51,729 nucleotides of DNA from Lactobacillales bacterium (lineage in GTDB: Bacteria; Bacillota; Bacilli; Lactobacillales; Streptococcaceae), in NCBI GenBank assembly GCA_031261175.1, contig JAISJW010000011.1:1-51729 (forward strand), written 5' to 3'. This document shows, piece by piece, positions 7,920-15,703 of this stretch (position 1 is its first letter; each line of letters opens with the position of its first letter). The position numbers and the translations under genes were made by a program. The notes under the pieces were generated by a model that was not told where the DNA came from, did no database searches, and saw only the letters and a program-made list of their open reading frames with translations.

Positions 7920-8408
7920 ATGGCATTATATAACGAAAAAGGGACTGAGTTCCCGACGATTGAAGCTTGGATCGCGGATGAAAATCGCGGAGAGCAATTG
8001 TGGACGAGCGAAGGCGAAAATATCACGGAAAAAGCGTGGAATATCGCTGGTAAAAAAGAACACGCAAAGATCGACGAAATCGAGGCTCAACTGCGTAAAG
8101 CGCTTCAAGCGGTGGCAGATAAATCGAAGGAAGTCGTTGAAGAAGTGAAGAAAATTGATGCTGATGAAACGCTGACTAAAATCACGACTGCGGCTGGAAA
8201 AGGCACGAAAATTGTCGTGGAAACGGCTAAGGATGCGACTGGAAAAATCCATACGAAAATTACTGAAATCTCGGAAGAACCTGAAGTTAAGTCGGCGACT
8301 GAAAAAGTTGCGAACAAAACAGGTGCTGCAGTGAATAAAACGAAGAGTATTTTTGCGTCGATCGTCAAAGGTTTCAAGAGCGGGTACAACGGGAAAAATG
8401 AAGAGTAG
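7920..8408 (+). CDS. Unknown protein with long amphipathic helices
   Basis: 162-residue acidic/lysine-rich protein. Residues 1-45 are compact, with several Trp residues (IEAWIADENRGEQLW, EKAWNIAGK). The rest reads as one or two long amphipathic helices with Lys/Glu/Thr/Ala spacing like apolipoprotein or stress-type helical proteins, ending in IVKGFKSGYNGKNEE. No signal peptide and no membrane segment. GGAGG at 7907-7911 sets the ATG at 7920; TATAAT is at 7879-7884. It overlaps the next gene by 11 nt, so the two are probably translated together. Function not recognised. Confidence 0.7.
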   Translation: MALYNEKGTEFPTIEAWIADENRGEQLWTSEGENITEKAWNIAGKKEHAKIDEIEAQLRKALQAVADKSKEVVEEVKKIDADETLTKITTAAGKGTKIVVETAKDATGKIHTKITEISEEPEVKSATEKVANKTGAAVNKTKSIFASIVKGFKSGYNGKNEE

Positions 8409-8796
8409 AATCGAACTGGCGGGCATTTTCAAAATGTTCATCGTAATCATCATCGCCTTCACTTTCTTCTCGATTTTGCCGCTCGTGTTCGACATCGAAC
8501 TCTCGGTGTTCGTGCTGCTTGCGCTCGGCCTAATAACCGCTTTCTACGGCGTCAGCTGGTCTGGCAGAAAGAAAAAGCGGGCAATTATCGAATCAAGAAT
8601 CAATGATATTCCGGTCGAATTCAAGGATTGTTATGGGAATGTTGTGAGCGAATTTGCGAATTTGAAGGATGCGGCTGCGTTTTACGAAACGAAAATTTCG
8701 CGCAACGGAGTGCTGGTGCGCAATAAAAAAATGAGCAAGCTGCGCCTTGTCTACAAGGTCGAAAGCGTTGCTCGAATCATGGATGCAAAAATTTAA
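8398..8796 (+). CDS. Small two-TM membrane protein of unknown function
   Basis: 132 residues. Two adjacent hydrophobic segments at about 6-28 and 33-52 are followed by a KKKRA basic anchor and a small soluble domain of about 75 residues. The start ATG 8398 lies inside the end of the previous gene (ATGAAGAGTAG overlap), which argues for translational coupling. I do not recognise the soluble domain. The pair looks like a membrane anchor plus a helical cytosolic partner, but that is inference from arrangement only. Confidence 0.65.
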   Translation: MKSRIELAGIFKMFIVIIIAFTFFSILPLVFDIELSVFVLLALGLITAFYGVSWSGRKKKRAIIESRINDIPVEFKDCYGNVVSEFANLKDAAAFYETKISRNGVLVRNKKMSKLRLVYKVESVARIMDAKI

Positions 8797-8865
8797 TATA
8801 ATGGAACCAGGTAGCGTATAATTTGACTCTTGTCATCAGCAACCTTTTTAAGGAAGGGAAAGAAA

Positions 8866-9405
8866 ATGACAAAAGAAACAAAACAACGCGAACGCCACGA
8901 CTGGAAATTCTACATGAGGCTACCGCGCCGCAAACGCGAATTCGCTTTATTCATGTTCGTCGTGAGCATCATCTCAATCAACGTAATCGCGCCGCTAATA
9001 ACTTTCAGCGACATCGGGATGGCAAGTCCCGAAATCTGGCTGAACACACTGAAAATTCTCCCTGTATTATGGGTGGCGGTTATCATAACGGTTTTAGCGA
9101 CGTTGAAACCGGCCGAGTGGTTGAAGGATAAAATTGTCCATCCAGGTGATAGCTTCAACGCCCATATATTAGCGAATATCGTATGTAGCGTCTTCTTGAT
9201 GTCGATAATCTTAACTATCGTCGGCACTGGTATCGGTACGGGTATTTGGGATGGCGACCTGTTCACGCATTTCTTCTTGCGCTGGCCGCGCAACTTCGGC
9301 ATCTCGTTTGGCGTCGAAGCGCTAGTCGCTCAACCAATCGCGCGATTGATTTTGCACCATTATCACCTTCATATCGACAAAAACGGTATGGAAGTCGAAG
9401 ACTAA
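8866..9405 (+). CDS. DUF2798-like four-TM membrane protein
   Basis: 179-residue membrane protein. After a charged N-terminus comes LPRRKREFALFMF, followed by four hydrophobic helices arranged as two similar halves and a C-terminal VAQPIARLI segment before a His-rich tail. This matches the layout of DUF2798 proteins, whose function is unknown. The promoter has TATAAT at 8816-8821; the ribosome-binding site AAGGAAGGG fits ATG 8866. It converges on ansA across the 9416-9481 hairpin. Confidence 0.65.
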   Translation: MTKETKQRERHDWKFYMRLPRRKREFALFMFVVSIISINVIAPLITFSDIGMASPEIWLNTLKILPVLWVAVIITVLATLKPAEWLKDKIVHPGDSFNAHILANIVCSVFLMSIILTIVGTGIGTGIWDGDLFTHFFLRWPRNFGISFGVEALVAQPIARLILHHYHLHIDKNGMEVED

Positions 9406-9415
9406 ATATAAATTT

Positions 9416-9481
9416 ATCGGACTTTTCGCGTTTTGTGGTCATTTTTAGCAAAAAATGACCACAAAACGCGAAAAGTCCGAT
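9416..9481. repeat. Perfect 31-bp intergenic hairpin, family 2
   Basis: Arms ATCGGACTTTTCGCG...TCATTTTT and exact complement around a 4-nt loop, between two convergent genes whose stop codons are at 9405 and 9485. It is expected to terminate transcription from both sides. It shares its outer 15 nt with 5271-5336. Confidence 0.88.
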
Positions 9482-9484
9482 ATT

Positions 9485-10444
9485 TTAGTTTTTAAGGAAG
9501 TAAGTTAGGGCGCGATCACGAAGGCCAGCGTCGAGGCCGACGATCATTTTGATGCGCGCCTTTGGTGCGTTTAGCGATGGCACAAAGACAAGACCAAGTT
9601 CTTCGAGTTCGATGCCGCCGCCTTCATAAGAATAGATAGGTTCAGCACTGCCTTTGATGCAACGCGAAACGATTGCGATTGGCACACCTTTGGCGATTAA
9701 TTTTTTCAAGGGTTTAATCGTGTCAGGTGGTAAGTTTCCGGCACCCAAGGCTTCGACGACTAAACCGTCGATGTCAGCATCAGCAAGCGCATCGAACAAA
9801 ATCCCGTTCATCCCAGCGTAAGCCTTAACGATTGGAACGCGCGCGGAAACGTGCGAGATATTTTCGCGGAAAGTTGGCACGATTTGTTGGACGAAATTGA
9901 CGCGATTTTTGTTGACGTAACCGATTGGACCGGTCGTCGAATCAAAGGTCGCGATGTTCGTCGTGTGCATTTTTGTCACAAAATGCGCCGAGTGAATCTC
10001 GTCGTTCATCACGACTAGAACACCGAACGATAAAGTGAAATCGGTCGAAGCCACTCGGATGGCATTGGTGAAATTATACAGGCCATCGCTGCCGAGTTCG
10101 TTGTGACTGCGCATTGCACCGGTAATAACAATCGGAATTTTGTCACCGATAGTTAAGTCCAAAAAGTAGGCCGTTTCTTCCAACGTGTCGGTTCCGTGGG
10201 TGATCACGACGCCACCGAAACCTTCGTAAATAGCCTCTTCGATGCGTTTTTTCAAAATCATCATGTGTTCTAAAGTGATGTGAGGCGAGGGCAAGTTAAA
10301 GACGTCCTCGACCACAAGCTCGATATCGCTCGGTAAACTATACGATGATTCAATCAGTGGATTAACGCCGTTTGGCGAGACGCCGTGGTCGTTCTCGCTC
10401 ATCGAAATCGTGCCGCCAGTGTGGAGTGCTAGAATTTTTTTCAT
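9485..10444 (-). CDS. ansA: L-asparaginase (AnsA type)
   Basis: Hydrolyses asparagine to aspartate and ammonia. 319 residues with the two active-site signatures: HTGGTISM near residue 10 (catalytic Thr) and VITHGTDTLEETA near residue 85 (Thr-Asp pair). No signal peptide, so it is the cytosolic type I form. The C-terminal domain ends with a GLDAGLRDRAL segment. The start ATG follows GAGGAAAAATAA, with the ribosome-binding site inside the end of the upstream serine-hydrolase gene; no base separates the two genes, so they form one operon. Confidence 0.93.
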   Translation of the reverse strand: MKKILALHTGGTISMSENDHGVSPNGVNPLIESSYSLPSDIELVVEDVFNLPSPHITLEHMMILKKRIEEAIYEGFGGVVITHGTDTLEETAYFLDLTIGDKIPIVITGAMRSHNELGSDGLYNFTNAIRVASTDFTLSFGVLVVMNDEIHSAHFVTKMHTTNIATFDSTTGPIGYVNKNRVNFVQQIVPTFRENISHVSARVPIVKAYAGMNGILFDALADADIDGLVVEALGAGNLPPDTIKPLKKLIAKGVPIAIVSRCIKGSAEPIYSYEGGGIELEELGLVFVPSLNAPKARIKMIVGLDAGLRDRALTYFLKN

Positions 10445-11389
10445 TTATTTTTCCTCGTTAAAAACGCTGTTAGAAATGCTCGCCATATCCGTCAAATAAT
10501 TTTTATCCACGTACGAATAAAACGTCAGCACGTAAGGGTGATCGCCTTCGACAATCGCAATATCGTTATTGTAACCGGCATTCGAGCCGATTTTGTGGGC
10601 AATTAAACCCTTAGTCAGCGGCGTTTCTAAGCGGTTATGAAACTGCGTATTTTTCATATTTTCGATGATTACAGCAAAGTCAGGCTTGTCGCGATTTTGA
10701 TATAAATACTGTAAAAATAATGCAGCGTCACGGGGGGTAATCGAATTCCCGCTAGCCGGCGGTTCCGTTCCTAAAAAGCGATTATACATCATTTTGATCA
10801 CTTCGTCGTGGTGCTCAGGATCAGCATCGCCAAGCATTCTAAACAACATATTTTTCGCGATATTGTCGCTATATTTAATTGCGATTTCGCACAAATAACT
10901 AATTTTATAACTGCCTCGCGGGTTGTGATTGTGGAGCAGACCCGTTCCGTCTTCGTGATCGACCGGGTCATAAGTGATTTCTGAGTCGAGATCAAGTTGA
11001 CCTTTATCGGCTAAATCGGCAACTAACATCACCAAAGGAACTTTAATTGTTGAGGCTGCGACGAAGACGGAATCTTCGTTCAAACCGGCGTGACTTCCAT
11101 CCGTTAAATCGATATATGACATCCCAATTCGCTTAGCAGCGTAAGGGGCAAATAACGCTTCGACTTCAGTGTTTACAACGTCGGTTGGCACACTGAAATC
11201 TTCGGAGTCGACGTTGGAATCGAGCATTTGGCGCAGAATCGATGCGTTTTCGGCTGTGAGCCGGGCGGCTGAGGCCGCCGACTTGCCCGGAAGAGGGAAG
11301 AGCATAAAAAGCGCTAAAGTCATGAAAAAAGTTGTTATAATTATCGCCTCGATGAAGAAAAGCGGGCGTGTTTTGTGAATTTTCGGCAT
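10445..11389 (-). CDS. Membrane-anchored class A beta-lactamase-fold serine hydrolase
   Basis: 314 residues. An N-terminal signal anchor (about 12-33) is followed by an extracytoplasmic penicillin-recognising fold: STIK at 113-116 (nucleophile Ser), SDN at 174-176 and HKIG at 265-268 in place of KTG. The Omega-loop Glu-x-x-x-Asn of true class A beta-lactamases is not obvious, so a cell-wall peptidase or wall-associated hydrolase role is at least as likely as resistance. It is co-transcribed with ansA and diverges from the aminotransferase gene at 11456. Confidence 0.8.
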   Translation of the reverse strand: MPKIHKTRPLFFIEAIIITTFFMTLALFMLFPLPGKSAASAARLTAENASILRQMLDSNVDSEDFSVPTDVVNTEVEALFAPYAAKRIGMSYIDLTDGSHAGLNEDSVFVAASTIKVPLVMLVADLADKGQLDLDSEITYDPVDHEDGTGLLHNHNPRGSYKISYLCEIAIKYSDNIAKNMLFRMLGDADPEHHDEVIKMMYNRFLGTEPPASGNSITPRDAALFLQYLYQNRDKPDFAVIIENMKNTQFHNRLETPLTKGLIAHKIGSNAGYNNDIAIVEGDHPYVLTFYSYVDKNYLTDMASISNSVFNEEK

Positions 11390-11455
11390 GATTTAATTAT
11401 ACAAGAATTGCTTATTATTAACAATTGGTGGTATAATTATTAATGAGGTGCGCTT

Positions 11456-12685
11456 ATGAAGAAGAAAAATGCAAAATATGATATGAGTCACAAGCTCGAT
11501 TATGTGAGCTACGACGTGCGTGGGCCGGTTCTCGAAGAGGCGGAACGGCTGATGGCGCAAGGGGCGCGGATCCTGAAGCTGAACACGGGGAATCCTGGGG
11601 CGTTCGGTTTTCATGCGCCCGACGAAATTATTCGCGATTTGATTATGAATGCCCGTTCGAGTGAAGCCTATTCAGATTCGAAGGGAATTTTCAGTGCGCG
11701 CAAGGCAATTGAGCAAGACTGCCAGCTGAAAGGCTTTCCGAATGTTTCGATTGAGGATATTTATACGGGTAACGGGGTCAGCGAGCTGATTACGATGTGT
11801 ATGCAGGGGTTAGTCGACAATGGCGACGAGATTCTCGTGCCGGCGCCGGATTACCCGCTATGGACGGCGATGGTGACTTTGTCGGGCGGCCGGGCGGTTC
11901 ACTATAAATGTGATGAGGAAAATCACTGGTATCCCGACATTGACGATATTCGCGCGAAGATTAGTCAACGCACGAAGGCGATTGTTATTATCAATCCGAA
12001 CAATCCGACAGGGGTTTTATATCCGAAGGAAGTGCTGGAGGATTTGGTCGAAGTTGCGCGCGAGCACAATTTGATTATTTTCTCGGATGAGATTTATGAG
12101 CGCTTGGTGATGGACGGCAAGAAGCTGCAAAGCGTAGCGCCGTTGGCTCCGGATTTGTGTGTTATCACGATGAACGGTCTGTCGAAGAGTCACCGCGTGG
12201 CGGGCTTCCGCATCGGTTGGATGATTATTTCCGGTCGCAAGGATCACGTTCGCGGGTACATCGAGGGCTTGAATATGCTTTCGAATATGCGTCTGTGTTC
12301 TAACGTGTTGGCGCAGCAAATCGTGCAGACTTCGATCGGCGGCTATCAGAGTGCCGATGAGCTGCTTCTGCCAGGTGGTAGGATTTACGAGCAACGCGAG
12401 ATGATCTGTAAGGTTCTCGACGAAATTCCGGGTATCAGCTACGTGCGGCCGGATGCGGCGTTCTACATCTTCCCGAAAATCGATGTGGCGAAATTCAACA
12501 TCAAGGATGATGAGAAATTTATGCTCGATTTGTTGAAGGAAAAGCACGTGATGCTCGTTCCGGGGACTGGTTTCAACCTTGAAACACCTGACCACTTCCG
12601 GATTGTGTATCTTCCGGACGTTAAGGAGTTGCGTGAATTCGGCGACGATTTGAAGGACTTCTTGAGTGAGTATAAACAAAAATAA
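11456..12685 (+). CDS. alaA: PLP-dependent aminotransferase, alanine transaminase type
   Basis: Fold-type I aminotransferase of 409 residues, expected to interconvert glutamate/pyruvate and alanine/2-oxoglutarate. Family features: LNTGNPGAFGF near residue 40, PAPDYPLW near 135, NPNNPTGVLYP near 180, SDEIYERL near 210 and the Schiff-base Lys in NGLSKSHRVAGFRIGW near 246. The wording is that of E. coli AlaA/YfbQ rather than AspC. The ribosome-binding site GAGGTG is 8 nt before ATG 11456, and the promoter is GGTGGTATAAT with TATAAT at 11431-11436. It leads an operon-like run into the methyltransferase gene. Confidence 0.87.
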   Translation: MKKKNAKYDMSHKLDYVSYDVRGPVLEEAERLMAQGARILKLNTGNPGAFGFHAPDEIIRDLIMNARSSEAYSDSKGIFSARKAIEQDCQLKGFPNVSIEDIYTGNGVSELITMCMQGLVDNGDEILVPAPDYPLWTAMVTLSGGRAVHYKCDEENHWYPDIDDIRAKISQRTKAIVIINPNNPTGVLYPKEVLEDLVEVAREHNLIIFSDEIYERLVMDGKKLQSVAPLAPDLCVITMNGLSKSHRVAGFRIGWMIISGRKDHVRGYIEGLNMLSNMRLCSNVLAQQIVQTSIGGYQSADELLLPGGRIYEQREMICKVLDEIPGISYVRPDAAFYIFPKIDVAKFNIKDDEKFMLDLLKEKHVMLVPGTGFNLETPDHFRIVYLPDVKELREFGDDLKDFLSEYKQK

Positions 12686-12706
12686 TTTGGCAAGTTGGGA
12701 AAAACT

Positions 12707-13804
12707 ATGCAAAAAGTAAACATAACTTCGCGGTCACTGTTGATCCGCGAAGAGGACGTCCACGGGGCGTTCGCCGACAACAACTGGGCTGAGACCAATC
12801 AGGGCTTGGCCTATTTTTCTAAACAGAACAAAGGCATCGGCTGGCTCGTCGAGTCCTCGGACTTCTCCGAGTTGATAAAGCGGGCAAGTGAAAAGCGCCA
12901 TTTCGACGATTTGACGACAGCGTATCGAGTGTTCAACACTGAGGGCGATGGCTTTCCAGGGTTGACGATTGATTTATATAACGAATTTTTAGTCGTTTCG
13001 TTTTATAATGAATTCGTTTATTCTTTGCGGGACGAAATTGTGTCGGCTTGTAAGGCGGCATTCCCTGACGTTGTTGGGGCGTATGCGAAGATTCGGTTTG
13101 CGAGTGACTTGCCTGAATCGAGCAAGTTATACGGCGAGGATGCGCCTGAACCGTTGGTGATTTTGGAAAACGGCGTTAAATATGCGACGTATTTAAACGA
13201 AGGATTTATGACGGGAATTTTCCTCGACCAGCACGAAGTGCGCGGACGATTAGTCGACGGTTTAGCGAGCGGAAAAACCTTGTTGAATATGTTCAGCTAT
13301 ACCGGAGCGTTCAGTGTTGCGGCTGCGATGGGCGGGGCTGTGCAGACGACGAGCGTCGACTTAGCAAAACGAAGTCGCGAAAAAACGGCTGAACATTTTG
13401 AGCTGAATGGATTTGATGTTTCATCGCAATTAATTTATGTGATGGATGTGTTTGAATATTATAAATACGCAGCTCGCAAAGGGTTGAAGTATGATGTAAT
13501 CGTGATTGATCCGCCGAGCTTCGCAAAGAATAAAAAAATGATTTTTACAGTCAAAAAAGATTATGGCCGGTTGATCGAGAATGCTCTTGAAATTTTGAGC
13601 GATGATGGAATTATTATCGCATCGACTAATGCGAGCGATCTTCCTAAGAAAAAATTTCGAGCGATGATCGAGGATGAGTTAGAAGCGGCGGGCGTAGAAT
13701 ATCGTTTTGACGAGTTTTATTCGCTACCTAGCGACTTTGCGACAAGTCGAAAATATGACGCATCAAATTATCTAAAAGTATATGTAATTGGAGTTAAAAA
13801 ATGA
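12707..13804 (+). CDS. Class I rRNA methyltransferase (RlmI/YwbD-like)
   Basis: 365-residue SAM-dependent methyltransferase of the RlmI family, probably making 5-methylcytosine in 23S rRNA. The N-terminal part resembles the PUA-plus-EEHEE region (FNTEGDGFPGLTIDLYNEF near residue 80). It then has FLDQHEVR, the SAM motif LLNMFSYTGAFSVAAA near 195 and the catalytic VIDPPSFAKNKK near 265. Start ATG 12707 has only a weak GGGA ahead of it; a TTG 12 nt upstream is possible. It overlaps aroD by 4 nt (ATGA), so the two are coupled. One 7-mer copy sits in its leader at 12689. Confidence 0.83.
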   Translation: MQKVNITSRSLLIREEDVHGAFADNNWAETNQGLAYFSKQNKGIGWLVESSDFSELIKRASEKRHFDDLTTAYRVFNTEGDGFPGLTIDLYNEFLVVSFYNEFVYSLRDEIVSACKAAFPDVVGAYAKIRFASDLPESSKLYGEDAPEPLVILENGVKYATYLNEGFMTGIFLDQHEVRGRLVDGLASGKTLLNMFSYTGAFSVAAAMGGAVQTTSVDLAKRSREKTAEHFELNGFDVSSQLIYVMDVFEYYKYAARKGLKYDVIVIDPPSFAKNKKMIFTVKKDYGRLIENALEILSDDGIIIASTNASDLPKKKFRAMIEDELEAAGVEYRFDEFYSLPSDFATSRKYDASNYLKVYVIGVKK

Positions 13805-14460
13805 CATTAAATTTAGGTGTTATTACAGCTGATGACGAAAAATCAGCCATAAAAATAGCGAAAAAAATTGCTAATAATTCAGCGTTTGATGGAGCGGAAT
13901 TTAGAATTGATTTTTTATTAACGCAAAATTTGAATAAAATAATTGATTTAATTAATGAATTAAAATCGGGGTTGGGTCGCAAGAAGCTCCTGGTTACCTG
14001 GCGTACACTCGAAGAGGGTGGCGAAAAATCGCTCGAAGATATTGATTATTTTAATCTAATTAAATTAATCTATTTAAATACGAATGCCGACTATTTAGAT
14101 ATCGAATTAAAAAAAGCAAAATTTTATTTAATTCGCGATTTATTAATCGAACATCCCGACAAGATGCGCCTAGTTATCAGCTTCCACAATTTCAATAAAC
14201 CTTTAGTAAAAAAAGAAATTGAAGATTTATTTGAAGCGATGGAGTTGTTCGATGCCGATAAAGCCGTTAAAAAAATCGCAATGGTTGAAGGGGCATCACT
14301 TGCCCAAAAGGTTCTTGAGGAGCGCAGCGACGATATCGCTTTGATCCCGATGGGAGTCGACGGTAAGCCGGTCCGCCGGCACGTGCGGCAGTATTTTAAT
14401 TTTATTAATATGAATAAAAAAGAGAATTTGGGGCAGTGGAAATATGACGAACTTAAATAA
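13801..14460 (+). CDS. aroD: 3-dehydroquinate dehydratase, type I
   Basis: Shikimate-pathway enzyme that removes water from 3-dehydroquinate through a Schiff-base lysine. 219 residues with the type I active-site set: Glu/Arg in EFRIDFL near residue 33, His in ISFHNF near 123, Lys in VKKIAMV near 160 and the late MGVDGKPVRR substrate loop near 182. The gene is visibly more AT-rich than its neighbours (many TTA, AAT and ATT codons between 13850 and 14260). Translational coupling on both sides: ATGA overlap upstream, and the next ATG starts 17 nt before its stop. Confidence 0.87.
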   Translation: MTLNLGVITADDEKSAIKIAKKIANNSAFDGAEFRIDFLLTQNLNKIIDLINELKSGLGRKKLLVTWRTLEEGGEKSLEDIDYFNLIKLIYLNTNADYLDIELKKAKFYLIRDLLIEHPDKMRLVISFHNFNKPLVKKEIEDLFEAMELFDADKAVKKIAMVEGASLAQKVLEERSDDIALIPMGVDGKPVRRHVRQYFNFINMNKKENLGQWKYDELK

Positions 14461-14923
14461 ATACGACAAATTAAAAAATTACGAATTGCTTTTAGCGCAA
14501 TGCGCCGAAGTCGTGAAATACGAGAAACACTGGGTGCCAGCACTCGCGAATATCTCAGCTTTGCTCCACGACGCCTTAGGAGCACCGGTTTTCAGCGGCT
14601 TCTATTTCTTCGACGGAAAAGAACTCGTCTTAGGCCCGTTCCAAGGCAAGCTTAGCTGCACGAGAATCGCCTTAGGGCGCGGAGTTTGCGGTGAGTCAGC
14701 CGAAAAACGCGAAACGATCGTGGTCGACGACGTGTATGACATCGACAACTACATCTCGTGCGACGCGGAAGCGGTCAGCGAAATTGTGGTGCCGATCGTG
14801 CAAAACGACACTTTGGTCGGCGTAATCGACCTCGATTCAAGCGTCGAAGGCAACTACGACGAAGTCGACGTCCGCCACTTGGAGAAACTTGCCCAAATTA
14901 TCGCCGATAACGTCGAATTTTAA
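14444..14923 (+). CDS. msrC: Free methionine-(R)-sulfoxide reductase (GAF domain)
   Basis: Reduces free methionine R-sulfoxide. 159 residues forming a single GAF domain. The three redox cysteines are Cys72, Cys82 and Cys106, with the 10- and 24-residue spacing of E. coli fRMsr (Cys84/94/118). GRGVCGE and VPIVQND are typical family segments. The start overlaps the end of aroD. A 7-mer copy at 14887 lies near the C-terminus. Confidence 0.92.
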   Translation: MTNLNKYDKLKNYELLLAQCAEVVKYEKHWVPALANISALLHDALGAPVFSGFYFFDGKELVLGPFQGKLSCTRIALGRGVCGESAEKRETIVVDDVYDIDNYISCDAEAVSEIVVPIVQNDTLVGVIDLDSSVEGNYDEVDVRHLEKLAQIIADNVEF

Positions 14924-14945
14924 GGGTATAAAGAAAGAGAGAAAA

Positions 14946-15407
14946 ATGGCAACAGCACAAGAATTTTATGACAAATTCCGCGCCACAGAAGCGGGGAAAG
15001 ATGCGCCAGATACTGTCCTCGAAGAATGTATCTACGCGTTCGGAACTGGTGAAATGGCTGACCGACTGAGTGAATTAGTTTGCGCGGGAATCAAACGAGC
15101 TACGACCGACGTCGAGGACTTGATAGAGTTCTACGAAGAGCGCAAGCCAGCGGTAGGCGATTACAACATCGTTTTAAACGCGGCGGGCGAACCTGTCGCT
15201 ATCACGAAAGTTACGAGGGTAGAAGTCACACCATTTGACGAAATCACGGATGAATATGCCTTTATCGAAGGAGAAGGCGATAAATCGCTCGCCTACTGGA
15301 AAAATGGACACGAAAAATTCTTCGCGCCGTTCTACGAAGAAGCTGGTATCCCTTGGACAGGCAAAAACCTCATGTACTGCATCTACTTCGAACTAGTTTA
15401 TAAATAA
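14946..15407 (+). CDS. ASCH-domain protein
   Basis: 153-residue cytosolic protein with the ASCH layout: an N-terminal helical part with FGTGEMADRL near 38, LVCAGIKRATT near 52, VGDYNIVLNAAGEPVAITKVTRVEV near 75-100 and a late SLAYWKNGHEKFF segment. The family is related to the PUA fold and to N4-acetylcytidine amidohydrolase-type proteins; the exact substrate is unknown. The ribosome-binding site AAAGAGAG fixes ATG 14946. Followed by a weak CTAG...CTAG hairpin and then by three strong hairpins up to the convergent oxidoreductase gene. Confidence 0.82.
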   Translation: MATAQEFYDKFRATEAGKDAPDTVLEECIYAFGTGEMADRLSELVCAGIKRATTDVEDLIEFYEERKPAVGDYNIVLNAAGEPVAITKVTRVEVTPFDEITDEYAFIEGEGDKSLAYWKNGHEKFFAPFYEEAGIPWTGKNLMYCIYFELVYK

Positions 15408-15447
15408 CCAAGCTAGCCGTTTAGCCGACTAGTTTTTATGTTTGGAA

Positions 15448-15575
15448 AAACTTACTCCAAAATGACACTTCGATAGAGTTTTGTCCTGTTTTTGTCACAA
15501 AAAGGTAAGTCGACTTACCTTTTTGTGACCAAAACAGGTTTTTTACAAGCGAATGTGTGGTTTTGGAGTTAGTTT
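15448..15575. repeat. 128-nt nested inverted repeat
   Basis: Outer arms AAACTTACTCCAAAA / TTTTGGAGTTAGTTT (one mismatch), then a partly paired CACTTCG / CGAATGTG region, then an inner near-perfect hairpin centred on TCGA at about 15510-15513, with arms CCTGTTTT...GGTAAG and complement. It is one of the three hairpins that fill the convergent gap between the ASCH gene and the oxidoreductase gene. Confidence 0.85.
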
Positions 15576-15581
15576 GTAAAT

Positions 15582-15657
15582 CCTTAATCGCAATTAACGC
15601 GATTTTGGTGCAATTCGATGAGCGAATTGCACAAAAAACGCCCTAAATACGATTAGG
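15582..15657. repeat. Long intergenic hairpin, family 1 (CTAATCG ends)
   Basis: CCTTAATCG...CGATTAGG ends, an inner GTGCAATTCG / CGAATTGCAC stem and the AACGCG / CGCCC internal bulge shared with other members. Confidence 0.85.
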
Positions 15658-15663
15658 CAAAAT

Positions 15664-15697
15664 AAAGAGCGCAAATCGGTTAGGATTTGCGCTCTTT
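15664..15697. terminator. Bidirectional terminator
   Basis: Perfect 14-bp stem AAAGAGCGCAAATC / GATTTGCGCTCTTT with a 6-nt loop; A- and T-rich ends allow termination from either strand. It lies 7 nt from the stop codon of the - strand oxidoreductase gene. Confidence 0.88.
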
Positions 15698-15703
15698 AGT
15701 GTG

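Noticed and set aside
10445..11389. True class A beta-lactamase (resistance gene)
   Set aside because: STIK and SDN are present but the third motif is HKIG, the Omega-loop Glu is not obvious and the protein is membrane-anchored beside asparaginase, so resistance is not supported.
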